From contig JACJYT010000004.1 of the NCBI GenBank assembly GCA_020635975.1, positions 1 through 64,000 on the forward strand: a stretch of 64,000 nucleotides of DNA, in the 5' to 3' direction. The DNA is from Chitinophagales bacterium (GTDB lineage: Bacteria; Bacteroidota; Bacteroidia; Chitinophagales; UBA8649). The notes under the pieces are model-generated. The model worked only from the letters and a program-made list of their open reading frames with translations. It did not search any database and was not told where the DNA came from. Positions 50,415 through 59,513 of this stretch are shown here, one piece after another. Position 1 is the first letter of the stretch. Each line of letters begins with the position of its first letter. Both the position numbers and the translations under genes were made by a program.

Positions 50415-52370
50415 TTAATTCGTGGTGAGCAACTTAGCGTAATAGCTTTCTCCTTTAGTATGTGCTTTAATTAGATACACTCCTTTGTTATAGGCAGCAA
50501 TATTCATATTATCAAAGTTATCGTTCCACACTTCCAGAAGTTTGCCTTGCAGATCATACATTTCTACATAGATTAGGCCCGTAAGCTCGCTTAAGGAAAT
50601 ATAATTAAGCTTGCTTGGATTAGGTGCTAAATCTAAATACTTTTCTGTTCTATCAAAAACAGAAACTTCCTTGCTATATACTCGCATACTGGTGTCTATA
50701 CCACAAGCATCTAGCAGATTTTCTTCAAAATCAATTAAAACAACATTGCTAATTCTCATCGTCATATCATCAAAAGATTGACTAATAGGAATCACTTCAC
50801 CCTCCATGGTCCAAACGCCATTTAGCAACACGCCCCCTCCTGTTCTGTTTAGTTTGTCGATACCGGTTATACCGATATCTACCTTGCCCGACTTATAATC
50901 ATCTATAGATATTTGAATATAATCGGAGTTTTCTACTCCAAACCAAGTGTTTACTCCTTCGGTAAATAAAGTGTTTTCTAGTACAAAATTCGTGTCATAC
51001 TCTAGGGTGAAGCTAAGTCCATAGATGTTTTGTAAAGAATTCGTACTAAGATCGATACCTATTCCAATAGACACCTGCTCTTCCTCTTTGGCTAGAGCGG
51101 GAAACACCATGTACAAAGGAAAATCGCAATTGGCATTGGTGCTCTTTTCGCTATAATGCATATAGGAGTAGTTTTCATAAATAGCTTCTAGATCTACTTC
51201 GTTAATTTGTCCATCTCCATTACAATCCGCATGCTTTCTATCTGCTCCATTCAAAAGCAAAGTATCGTTGGTGTTTTGTGCCAATTGTCCAATCCAAGCC
51301 GTGCTTACTTGCGTTCTAGGGGAAACCAAGTCGTTGTATTTTAAACCTATAGGCAAGAGGTCCTCCATATTAACTATCTTATCGTGGTTAGCGTCTCCTG
51401 GGTAAACTAAGTCGTCTAAAGGTTTTACAAAAATTAAATTACTTATTCTTTCGCTTAAAGCTTGCTCGTAAATAGTGCTTCCATCACTTAAAGAGAAAGT
51501 CGACAAATAAAAAGCAATATTGCCTGCAATAGTTTCACTGCGCACGGCTATCAAACTATTCGTTTCATTGTCTATAACTAGGGCGTTTCTGTCGAAAGTA
51601 ACCGATTCTGTTGTACAGGAAACACAAGAAGGTAAATTTCCTTTTTCGGTTAGAATCAAGGAAGTTGGACCTAGCTCCACTAAAACATTTTCTTGTGCCG
51701 CATTTTGCGCAATGCCGTAAACACCAAATTGTGGGTGCGCACTTAAGCTCAAACTAGTGTAGTTAACAATAGCAGAATCTATAAAACTTAAACCATTTGC
51801 GCTTAGCATATAAATCTTGCTAGTTCCATTTGCTAGATCGCTGCCAGTTAAATAGATTCTATCATCAAAGTAGAACATTTTCAAGCTTTGCTCGTCCTGT
51901 AAATCAAAATTAAGCGTAGAATTAAGTACCACTCCTCCGTTAGCATTTAATTGTTGAACCAATCCAGAATTCACACTAAAAGAATATAGAAAATTATCGA
52001 ATATTGGATTAACACAAAAAGCCGAAACATTAGTGCCTTGAGTGGTTAAAAAAGATTGGCCAGTGAAGTTGCTAAAATAGATTTCTGGCAAAAAATAGGT
52101 GTTCAGTATGCTAACCGTAGGTTGCACATTCTCTATTAAAAAGAGCTGGTTAGAATTGAGTGCATAAGCATAAGCCTCTCCTAAACTAAAACCAGAAGAA
52201 AAGGTTTCAATTTCCACGGCGATATTGCTTTGTTGATTTAAAGCCTGAATCTTAATCAAACCAGATGTTGGCTCACTCAAACCATATAAATGATGGATGT
52301 GATTCCCTGTCTGACTTTTAAGTCCTATACTTACAGCAACAAACAAGATTAAAACTATTAAATATTTCAT
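50415..52370 (-). CDS. T9SS-secreted protein with dockerin-like and cohesin-like regions
   Basis: This 651-aa secreted protein starts at the ATG at 52370 with a signal peptide (cut after LKSQ). The first half (to about 330) is a beta-propeller-like region. Around 330-400 are two EF-hand-type calcium loops (DANHDKIVNMEDLL and DCNGDGQINEVDLE), the arrangement of a dockerin type I. After that (about 410-560) is a beta sandwich resembling a cohesin (IGIGIDLSTNSLQNIYGLSFTLEYD). The last 75 residues (LDLAPNPSKLN, then GVYLIKAHTKGESYYAKLL) are a T9SS type A tail. The frame is open upstream to 52403 without support. The domain combination is unusual. Confidence 0.78.
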   Translation of the reverse strand: MKYLIVLILFVAVSIGLKSQTGNHIHHLYGLSEPTSGLIKIQALNQQSNIAVEIETFSSGFSLGEAYAYALNSNQLFLIENVQPTVSILNTYFLPEIYFSNFTGQSFLTTQGTNVSAFCVNPIFDNFLYSFSVNSGLVQQLNANGGVVLNSTLNFDLQDEQSLKMFYFDDRIYLTGSDLANGTSKIYMLSANGLSFIDSAIVNYTSLSLSAHPQFGVYGIAQNAAQENVLVELGPTSLILTEKGNLPSCVSCTTESVTFDRNALVIDNETNSLIAVRSETIAGNIAFYLSTFSLSDGSTIYEQALSERISNLIFVKPLDDLVYPGDANHDKIVNMEDLLPIGLKYNDLVSPRTQVSTAWIGQLAQNTNDTLLLNGADRKHADCNGDGQINEVDLEAIYENYSYMHYSEKSTNANCDFPLYMVFPALAKEEEQVSIGIGIDLSTNSLQNIYGLSFTLEYDTNFVLENTLFTEGVNTWFGVENSDYIQISIDDYKSGKVDIGITGIDKLNRTGGGVLLNGVWTMEGEVIPISQSFDDMTMRISNVVLIDFEENLLDACGIDTSMRVYSKEVSVFDRTEKYLDLAPNPSKLNYISLSELTGLIYVEMYDLQGKLLEVWNDNFDNMNIAAYNKGVYLIKAHTKGESYYAKLLTTN

Positions 52371-52517
52371 AAGACAGTCTTTATAAGGTAAACATAAAAA
52401 CAAAAAACAGGATAATTTTATTCAATTTTCGTATTTTGTGAGGGTCAACTTTTGAATAAATTTATCTTGTATGTTGTAAATCAAGGCTTTATAACCAATT
52501 AAAAGCGCTTTTTGTTT

Positions 52518-53966
52518 ATGCTCAACAGTAAACTATTACAAATTATATCCAGCCTTAGCGACAAAGAATTTAAGGACTTCGAAAAATACCTATATACTTG
52601 TGTCGAAAGCAATTCAAATGTAGGCCTTTTATTTCAACTAATAAAAAACCACTATCCAAGCTTTGATGAAGCCAAACTCGACAAAAAAAACATCTACACT
52701 CAAATCTTTGGCAAGGGAGCATATAAGGATGTAAAAGTTAGAGAAATCATGTCGCTGTTAAGAAAGCAATGCGAAAACTTTCTTATAAATATAGAACTTA
52801 ACCATACCGAATATTATAAGCAGCTGGCTTTGTTAAAGCAATTTCGTAAAAGAAAACTTCCCGTTTTGTTTAACCAACAGCTAAAAACTGTTGAAAGCCA
52901 ACTAGAAGAAGACGCCTATCTCAACGCAGAAAAGCACAAAAGGCTCTATCTCTTAGCCAACGAAAAAAACAATTTTTTCGAACAGCACCAAATAAGAGCA
53001 CACGACAGTTCTATCAGCGAGAAAAATGAAAATTTTGATAAATATTTCTTCTCTTCGAAGTTGCAAACCATCTGTGAGTTGATTAACAGAGAAAAAATCT
53101 TAAGCGCCAGCTACAATAAAAGCCTGGAAGAAGAGGTGCTAAGTATCATTGATAAACACAAAAACTTTTACCTAGATATCCCTGCAGTTCACTGTTATTA
53201 TGAGATTATCCTTCTTCTCAAATCGAGCAATGATGAAGAGCAATTTGTGAAAAGCTTTAATACCCTCAACAAATATCAAAAGTCGTTTAAAGAAAGAGAA
53301 CTCAAATCGATGTTTTCCTATTTGTTAAACTATTGTATTGACCAAGTAAATAGCGGTTTTGTCCACTTTACGAAGCGTCTTTTCGACATGCAAAAACTCT
53401 TGTTGCAAAATAGAATTTTACTAGAAGATGGGGTATTATCCCATATCAGTTACCGAAACATTGTTTCTATAGCGATCAAATTGAAAGAATATGAATGGGC
53501 AGAAAAGTTTATAGAAGATTATAAAACTTATGTAAGCGAGTTACACCAAGAAAACGCCTATAGTTTGAGTAAATCTAACCTACTTTATGCTCAAGAAAAT
53601 TTCTCGGAAACCGTCCTGCTTTTAAATCAAATTGAATTTACCGACGTTTATTACGCCTGCACTGCCAAGTTTACTCTTTTAAAAGCGTATTTTGCACTTA
53701 AAGAATGGGAGACCTTAGATTATTTTGTTTCTTCTTTTCAGCTTTACTTGAAAAGAAATAAGGACATAGCTCTGAATTTTAAAAAAAGTAGCGAAAACTT
53801 TTTGAAACACTTCAAAAAACTCTTGTTGGTGCACAAGCAATTGGATTTTAAAGAAGAGAAAAAAATGGAAAAAAAGCTCCAAGACTTAAAGAAAAACATT
53901 GAAGAAGAAGGCATAATTGCCAATAAGACTTGGCTCTTAGAAGAATTAGATAAAATCAAACTATAA
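52518..53966 (+). CDS. large helical protein of unknown function
   Basis: The 482-aa product is strongly helical, with many Lys, Glu and Leu residues and TPR-like segments (YEWAEKFIEDYKTYVSEL, YACTAKFTLLKAYFALKEW). It has no signal peptide, membrane helix or catalytic motif. The C-terminus (about 440-482) is a charged coiled coil. The ATG at 52518 is used; a TTG at 52512 is also in frame. It precedes kmo by 9 bases and probably shares its transcript. Similar-length helical proteins without names occur in this phylum, but I cannot give a function. Confidence 0.65.
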   Translation: MLNSKLLQIISSLSDKEFKDFEKYLYTCVESNSNVGLLFQLIKNHYPSFDEAKLDKKNIYTQIFGKGAYKDVKVREIMSLLRKQCENFLINIELNHTEYYKQLALLKQFRKRKLPVLFNQQLKTVESQLEEDAYLNAEKHKRLYLLANEKNNFFEQHQIRAHDSSISEKNENFDKYFFSSKLQTICELINREKILSASYNKSLEEEVLSIIDKHKNFYLDIPAVHCYYEIILLLKSSNDEEQFVKSFNTLNKYQKSFKERELKSMFSYLLNYCIDQVNSGFVHFTKRLFDMQKLLLQNRILLEDGVLSHISYRNIVSIAIKLKEYEWAEKFIEDYKTYVSELHQENAYSLSKSNLLYAQENFSETVLLLNQIEFTDVYYACTAKFTLLKAYFALKEWETLDYFVSSFQLYLKRNKDIALNFKKSSENFLKHFKKLLLVHKQLDFKEEKKMEKKLQDLKKNIEEEGIIANKTWLLEELDKIKL

Positions 53967-53975
53967 ACTGTAATA

Positions 53976-55328
53976 ATGAAAAAGCAAAACCTTGTAGTAG
54001 TTGGCGCCGGATTGGTTGGCTCATTATGGGCGTGCTACCTGGCTAAAAAAGGACATCAAGTTAAAATTTTCGAAAGAAGAAGCGACATGAGAAAAACGGA
54101 AATGTCGGCCGGAAAATCGATAAACCTTGCCATGAGCACTAGGGCGTGGACCGCAGTAGAAAAATTAGGCTTGCAGGATGAGCTTCTAAAAATAGCCATT
54201 CCCATGTATGGCAGAATGATTCATCAAGAAGACCTTACATTAGACTTTCAAGCTTATGGTAAAGAAGGTCAAGCTATTTACTCTATCTCTAGGGGAGACT
54301 TAAATATAGCGCTAATGCAAGAAGCGGATAAGAACGATCATATAGAATTTCACTTCGATGAGAAATGCTCAAAAGTAAACCTCGATAAAAGAGAAATTCG
54401 TTTTAAAAATGCAAAAACTGGAGAAGAAAGCAACTATACCGCAGATGCCATCTTTGGCACGGATGGCGCTTTCTCTGCTGTTCGCTATCAAATGCAAAAA
54501 ACCAATCTTTTCAATTATTCTCAGCAATATTTAGAACATGGCTATAAAGAGTTAAGTATTCCTCCTAAAGCAGATGGCAGTCATAGATTAGATAAAAATG
54601 CCTTACACATTTGGCCAAGAAAAAGCTTCATGCTAATTGCCTTACCCAACTTAGATGGCAGTTTCACGGTTACGCTCTTTTTGCAATTTAAAGGAGAGAT
54701 TAGTTTCGATAGACTTAATTCCGACAAAGAAATTATGGATTTCTTTACTAAATTTTTCCCTACCGCCTTAGAGCATATGCCCGATTTACTAAAAGAATTC
54801 AAGGAAAACCCTAGCGCTTCTTTAGTTACCGTAAAATGCTCGCCTTGGCACTACAAAAATGCCTGCTTGCTTGGAGATGCCGCTCATGCCGTGGTGCCCT
54901 TCTACGGACAAGGAATGAATGCTGGTTTTCAGGATTGCCATGTTTTAGATGAGCTACTAGATCAAAATCCAGACAATTCTTGGGAAGAAGTTTTTGAGAA
55001 ATTTAGTACTCTTCATAGTGAAAACGGAGCAGCCATTGCTGATTTAGCGATTAGAAATTTTATCGAAATGCGAGATTCAACGGCAAGTGATAGCTTCCTG
55101 CTTAGAAAAAAGCTAGAGCGCTATTTGATGGAAGCCTTTCCTAATCGTTATTTGTCGCAATATCAAATGGTAAGTTTTACCAATCTACCCTATGCTTATG
55201 CCCTAAGGAAAGGAGATCAACAAACAGCATTTGCTGAAAAATTAGTAAAAGAGTACCCTGAAGAAAGTCTGTGGAAAGAACAAGCCTTCTTAGCGAAAGT
55301 AGAAGCCTGGTTAAATAGCCTAGATTAA
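53976..55328 (+). CDS. kmo: kynurenine 3-monooxygenase
   Basis: This FAD enzyme hydroxylates kynurenine in tryptophan breakdown. The 450-aa protein has the FAD site VVGAGLVGSLWACYLA, GKSINLAMSTRAW, ISRGDLNIAL, the LLGDAAHAVVPFYGQGMNAGFQD motif that binds the FAD ribityl, and the C-terminal helical region typical of KMO (YALRKGDQQ). Kynureninase or dioxygenase genes are not in the window. The stop overlaps the recJ start (TAATG), so the two are co-translated; this is a matter of position, not pathway. Confidence 0.93.
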   Translation: MKKQNLVVVGAGLVGSLWACYLAKKGHQVKIFERRSDMRKTEMSAGKSINLAMSTRAWTAVEKLGLQDELLKIAIPMYGRMIHQEDLTLDFQAYGKEGQAIYSISRGDLNIALMQEADKNDHIEFHFDEKCSKVNLDKREIRFKNAKTGEESNYTADAIFGTDGAFSAVRYQMQKTNLFNYSQQYLEHGYKELSIPPKADGSHRLDKNALHIWPRKSFMLIALPNLDGSFTVTLFLQFKGEISFDRLNSDKEIMDFFTKFFPTALEHMPDLLKEFKENPSASLVTVKCSPWHYKNACLLGDAAHAVVPFYGQGMNAGFQDCHVLDELLDQNPDNSWEEVFEKFSTLHSENGAAIADLAIRNFIEMRDSTASDSFLLRKKLERYLMEAFPNRYLSQYQMVSFTNLPYAYALRKGDQQTAFAEKLVKEYPEESLWKEQAFLAKVEAWLNSLD

Positions 55329-57001
55329 TGGAATATCTCTGGAAAGAAAATGGTTTAGAGCAAGAGAAAATTGAAAAACTCTATCAAGAATTAAAAATTC
55401 ACCCTAAACTTTGTAGCCTATTAGTGGCTCGTCATATTGAGAACTACGAGCAAGCTAAGCACTTTTTTCGTCCTAGATTAGAAGATCTACATTCGCCTTT
55501 TCTAATGAAAAATATGGATAAAGCGATTAAAAGAATTGAAGAAGCTATTTTTAAAAAGGAGCGCATCTTGTTTTTTGGCGATTACGACGTAGACGGCACA
55601 ACTTCAGTCTCCTTAATGGTGCTCTTCTTTCAAGAATTTTATCCCAATATCGACTTCTATGTGCCAGATCGAAATGGCGAAGGCTATGGCATTTCCTTTA
55701 AGGGTATTGACTATGCAGCAGAGAACAAGATTCCTTTAATCGTTGCTCTAGATTGTGGCATCAAAGCCATAGATAAAGTGGCCTACGCCAAAGAAAAAAA
55801 CATAGATTTCATCATTTGCGACCACCATACGCCAGGAGAAGCACTCCCTGAGGCTCTTGCTATTTTAAATCCAAAGCAAAAAGATTGTCCCTACCCCTAC
55901 AAAGAATTGGCTGGTTGTGGCATTGGCTTTAAACTTTGTCAGGGCTTGGCCATAAAGCAAAACCTTGATTTAGAAAAACTATTTGCCTTTCTAGACTTAG
56001 TGTGCATTAGCATAGCATGCGACATCGTACCAATAAGCGGAGAAAATCGAATTTTGGCCTATTATGGCTTGCAAGCTTTAAACTCTAAGCCTTCTATTGG
56101 AGTAAAAAACATAGTGGCTCATTTGGATCTTGGTAAGGACTTCACCATTGCAGATGTAGTTTTTAAAATTGGTCCGCGAATAAATGCCGCTGGAAGAATG
56201 GCTCATGCAAATGCCGCCGTTGAGGTGCTTATCAATAGAGGAGAAGTGGCCACTTTGCAAAGCAAAAATTTAGAACGACAAAGTTTAGATAAAGAAATCA
56301 CCCAAAGTGCTTTGCAAGAAATAGAGAAACTAGGCGAAAACAGCTTGGTTAGTACCGTAGTTTTTGACCCCACTTGGCATAAAGGAGTTGTTGGAATTGT
56401 TGCTTCTAGATTGATAGAAAGCCATTATAAACCTACCGTAGTTTTAACCGAATCGGAGGGCAAATTAACTGGTTCTGCAAGGTCGGTAGAAGGCTTTAAT
56501 GTTTATGAGGCCCTAGATGCTTGTTCCGATTTAATGTTAAATTTTGGGGGACATGCCTATGCCGCAGGTTTGACCATTGCAAAAGAAAACTTAGAGATTT
56601 TTAAACTGCGCTTTGACAAAGAGGTTGCTAAAAGAATTTTGCCCGAACAGCTAATTCCTAAAATCAAAATTGATGCAGAATTATTGCTAAGCGATATCCG
56701 TCCAGCCTTCTTTAAAATCCTACAACAATTTGCTCCCTTCGGACCAGAAAATATGCTGCCCATATTCAAAACTTGCAATTTAAAAGATACAGGTTATTCC
56801 AAAATAGTAGGAGAAAACCACCTAAAGCTAGATTTGCAAGATGAAAATGGAAATAGAATAAAAGGAATAGCGTTTAAAATGGCAGATAAATTAACTTTGC
56901 TTAAGCAAGGCTCTTTTGATATCTGTTATCAGATAGAAGAAAATTCGTGGAATGGGCAAGTAAACTTAGAATTAAACGTAAAAGACATTAAAGCTAGATG
57001 A
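55328..57001 (+). CDS. recJ: single-stranded-DNA-specific exonuclease RecJ
   Basis: RecJ degrades single-stranded DNA 5' to 3' in repair and recombination. The 557-aa product has the DHH-superfamily motifs: ILFFGDYDVDGTTSVSL, ALDCGIKA, ICDHHTPGEALPEALAILNPK and the DHHA1 motif FGGHAYAAGLTI near residue 410, and an OB-fold C-terminus. Length is in the normal range. The start overlaps the kmo stop by one base, and its last four bases overlap lptB. Confidence 0.95.
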   Translation: MEYLWKENGLEQEKIEKLYQELKIHPKLCSLLVARHIENYEQAKHFFRPRLEDLHSPFLMKNMDKAIKRIEEAIFKKERILFFGDYDVDGTTSVSLMVLFFQEFYPNIDFYVPDRNGEGYGISFKGIDYAAENKIPLIVALDCGIKAIDKVAYAKEKNIDFIICDHHTPGEALPEALAILNPKQKDCPYPYKELAGCGIGFKLCQGLAIKQNLDLEKLFAFLDLVCISIACDIVPISGENRILAYYGLQALNSKPSIGVKNIVAHLDLGKDFTIADVVFKIGPRINAAGRMAHANAAVEVLINRGEVATLQSKNLERQSLDKEITQSALQEIEKLGENSLVSTVVFDPTWHKGVVGIVASRLIESHYKPTVVLTESEGKLTGSARSVEGFNVYEALDACSDLMLNFGGHAYAAGLTIAKENLEIFKLRFDKEVAKRILPEQLIPKIKIDAELLLSDIRPAFFKILQQFAPFGPENMLPIFKTCNLKDTGYSKIVGENHLKLDLQDENGNRIKGIAFKMADKLTLLKQGSFDICYQIEENSWNGQVNLELNVKDIKAR

Positions 57002-57741
57002 AACTTCACGCTGAAAATTTAGAAAAAGCTTATAAAAGTAGAAGGGTTGTAAACAAAGTTTCTTTCGAAGTAAATTTAGGAGAAGTGGTTGGTCTCTTGG
57101 GTCCGAACGGTGCCGGTAAAACAACCTCCTTCTATATGGTGGTGGGCTTGGTTAAACCCGATAGTGGTAAAGTCTACTTGGGCAACGAAGACATTACAGA
57201 ACTAGCTATGTATAAAAGAGCACAAAGAGGTATCGGTTATCTTCCTCAAGAAGCTTCTATTTTTAGAGACCTGAGTGTAGAAGATAACATTATGGCCATA
57301 CTAGAATTTGCAGAAAAGAACAAGCTAGACCAAAAGGCAAGATTGGAAGAGTTGCTGGATGAATTTGGACTTCAACATGTAAGAAAAAGCAAGGGCAATG
57401 TACTGAGCGGTGGCGAGCGAAGAAGAACAGAAATTGCTCGTGGCCTAGCCACCTCTCCAAGCTTTATTCTATTGGATGAGCCCTTTGCCGGAATTGACCC
57501 CATTGCAGTAGAAGATATTCAAAAAATTATTATCAAATTAAAGCGTAAAAACATTGGCGTGCTTATTACAGACCACAATGTTCAAGAAACCCTATCAATT
57601 ACCGACCGAGCCTATTTACTTTTCGAAGGACAAATTTTAAAAGCGGGAACTGCGGAAGAACTAGCGGCCGACGAAGAAGTTAGAAGAGTCTATCTAGGTA
57701 AAAATTTCGAACTTAAAAAATCAAGCCTTCATGAAAATTAA
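56998..57741 (+). CDS. lptB: LPS export ABC transporter ATP-binding protein LptB
   Basis: LptB powers the Lpt bridge that moves lipopolysaccharide from the inner to the outer membrane. The 247-aa ATPase has Walker A LGPNGAGKTTSF, the Q-loop, the signature LSGGERRRTEIARGL, Walker B FILLDEPFAGIDPI and the H-loop in LITDHNVQETLSI. The length and the sequence GYLPQEASIFRDLSVEDNI are typical of LptB. The membrane partners lptF/lptG are not seen here. It overlaps recJ by 4 bases and the next lipoprotein gene by 11 bases. Confidence 0.95.
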   Translation: MKLHAENLEKAYKSRRVVNKVSFEVNLGEVVGLLGPNGAGKTTSFYMVVGLVKPDSGKVYLGNEDITELAMYKRAQRGIGYLPQEASIFRDLSVEDNIMAILEFAEKNKLDQKARLEELLDEFGLQHVRKSKGNVLSGGERRRTEIARGLATSPSFILLDEPFAGIDPIAVEDIQKIIIKLKRKNIGVLITDHNVQETLSITDRAYLLFEGQILKAGTAEELAADEEVRRVYLGKNFELKKSSLHEN

Positions 57742-58378
57742 ACTACTTTTTCTTGCCCTACTTGCCTTAATTATAGCCTCCTCTTGTACTATTAAACAGA
57801 GTATAGAATATAATGAAGATTTGAGTGGAAGGCATAGTTTGCTTTTTGATATGAGCGAATTTATGGAGGAGATGAAGGGCTTATACCCAGAAGGGGAAAC
57901 CGAAATGAATAAGGATTCCGATATACAAGAATCTTTGAACGAGCTTAGTACCATTTTTAAGAGCCAAGAAGGGGTTAGTAATATCCAAAACATTAATCGT
58001 TCTGATGAAGGGATTTTTGGCTTCAGCTTCGACTTCGAAAATACCGAAGCCTTAAATTCGGGAATGGCAACTTATTTAGAAAATGACCAAGCCAAAGAGA
58101 AGGGAAAAAACAACTATTATCAAAAGAAAAAAACTTTGGTACTAAACTTTGATAAAACGAGTTTAGGTAGTCTCGGTTCAGAATTACAAAGCGAGGAAAT
58201 GCAAATGATGCTCTCGAGTATTGATTATAAGATTGAACTTAGTTTTCCTTTTCCTATAAAGAAAGTAGATAATCCTTTATACACCCTATCGGCAGATAGA
58301 AAGAATTTAGAAGCAAGCATAGCCTTGGTGGCACTTCTAGATGGTTCTGAAAACTTGAGTGCTAAAATAAAATGGTAG
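57731..58378 (+). CDS. lipoprotein of unknown function
   Basis: The 215-aa product has a lipoprotein signal (MKIKLLFLALLALII, lipobox IASSC) and starts inside lptB, sharing 11 bases. The mature part has FDMSEFMEEMKGLYP and an alternating strand near the end (YKIELSFPFPIKKVDNPLY); it is acidic in the first half. It may be a surface or periplasmic protein. No known domain is recognised. Being tightly coupled to lptB is suggestive of an envelope role but not proof. It ends directly before the next gene, with no gap. Confidence 0.7.
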   Translation: MKIKLLFLALLALIIASSCTIKQSIEYNEDLSGRHSLLFDMSEFMEEMKGLYPEGETEMNKDSDIQESLNELSTIFKSQEGVSNIQNINRSDEGIFGFSFDFENTEALNSGMATYLENDQAKEKGKNNYYQKKKTLVLNFDKTSLGSLGSELQSEEMQMMLSSIDYKIELSFPFPIKKVDNPLYTLSADRKNLEASIALVALLDGSENLSAKIKW

Positions 58379-59404
58379 ATGTCGGCAGAACAGCTCAAAA
58401 AACCAAACATTGCATTAAATGCAAATCTGCATAAGTACTTAGCTAAATACTCTAGAGAACAAATTCTTCCCTTAAGCTACAGCGATTTATTGGTTTTTGA
58501 ACAAAGCATTGCGGTTTATGATTATAAGGGAAAAGATACGCTTTGGGAAAGCGTATTTTATAAGCACAGCGACTTAGAACATATAAACCGTGGTTTAAGC
58601 TTGATTTACTCTTTGCTTAAATCTGACGGAGGCAGCCAGGCGGTTCAGCACCTTTCTATAGATAAAATTGACTATTGCACCTTTGGAAATTCTAAACCCT
58701 TTAGAATAAAAATCATCAATAAACTTAACGACAATTACGACTATTTCTACGTAAAACAAGCCGACGCGTCGAGGGTCTTTGGCTTAGAGTTAGAAGAAAT
58801 TCTATCTCCTAATAAAGTTAACTATCTCGTTTGCGATAAGACTTTAATCGAAGAGCATATAGTTGGGATTCCGGGCGACCAGTTTGTGGACAACAATTTA
58901 AAAGAAGGGGGGCATAACGAGGTGCGCTTAGCAAAGGAATTTGTTAAGTTTAATGAGCGCTGTTATCGAAGATTGCTTGGAGATATGCGTGCTTATAATT
59001 TTATTGTTGATGTTACACCAGATTTCGATCAAATTCAATATCGAATTCGAGCCATAGATTTTGACCAACAGTGCTACGAGGGAAAGCGCTCTTTTTACTT
59101 GCCCCACTATTTTAAAGAAAACCTTGCTTATGTAAATTTAGGGATAAAACACTTAAGTGTAGAATCGGTGCAGCAATATCAAAAAGAAGAGCAATCCCTA
59201 ATTGCCAAAAGAATCCACAACGACCAATATCGCTTAAAACAACTCTTGGCCTGCATGAAAGAGCACGAGCTTTCTAGTCCCGAAAAAATAAATCAACTTA
59301 AAAAAGAGCTTCTGAACAAAGAAGGAATAAGTGAACTTGAAACTTGTACTTCTATGACCGAATTATTGGAATGCCTGCTTTGGGATTTAGTGAAGACTAA
59401 GTGA
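58379..59404 (+). CDS. predicted protein-kinase-fold (atypical) protein
   Basis: This 341-aa protein is not annotated by any family I recognise, but its motif pattern matches the protein-kinase-like fold. A lysine in a beta strand (DYFYVK126QADASR) could bind ATP phosphates; later, LLGD202MRAYN207FIVD fits a catalytic loop with Asp and Asn five residues apart; and AID227FD229Q fits the metal-binding DFD/DFG. The spacing (76 residues from Lys to Asp, 25 from that Asp to the DFD) is kinase-like. No signal peptide is seen. It follows the lipoprotein with zero spacing and ends the forward operon. Substrate unknown; a kinase role is an inference. Confidence 0.55.
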   Translation: MSAEQLKKPNIALNANLHKYLAKYSREQILPLSYSDLLVFEQSIAVYDYKGKDTLWESVFYKHSDLEHINRGLSLIYSLLKSDGGSQAVQHLSIDKIDYCTFGNSKPFRIKIINKLNDNYDYFYVKQADASRVFGLELEEILSPNKVNYLVCDKTLIEEHIVGIPGDQFVDNNLKEGGHNEVRLAKEFVKFNERCYRRLLGDMRAYNFIVDVTPDFDQIQYRIRAIDFDQQCYEGKRSFYLPHYFKENLAYVNLGIKHLSVESVQQYQKEEQSLIAKRIHNDQYRLKQLLACMKEHELSSPEKINQLKKELLNKEGISELETCTSMTELLECLLWDLVKTK

Positions 59405-59449
59405 GGCCATCGGGCAAAGGCTCTTCTATTGCCAGTGGGAAACATATAA

Positions 59450-59486
59450 AATTCTTAGCCCTTTTTAGCCAAATATGGCAAGAATT
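59450..59486 (+). other. hairpin after the kinase-fold gene
   Basis: AATTCTT pairs with AAGAATT and GCC with GGC, one bulged base, around a 16-base loop. It is not followed by a T run, so it is a weak candidate for a transcript end between the operon and the orphan RHS region. Confidence 0.35.
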
Positions 59487-59513
59487 GACTTAAATTTAAA
59501 AAGCTGAAACCTA

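Noticed and set aside
53976..55328. A kynurenine/NAD biosynthesis gene cluster around kmo.
   Set aside because: No kynureninase, dioxygenase or 3-hydroxyanthranilate gene is present; neighbours are recJ, lptB and unknown genes.
59450..59486. Hairpin after the kinase-fold gene as a Rho-independent terminator.
   Set aside because: No run of T follows the stem, and the stem has a bulge; it is listed only as a hairpin.
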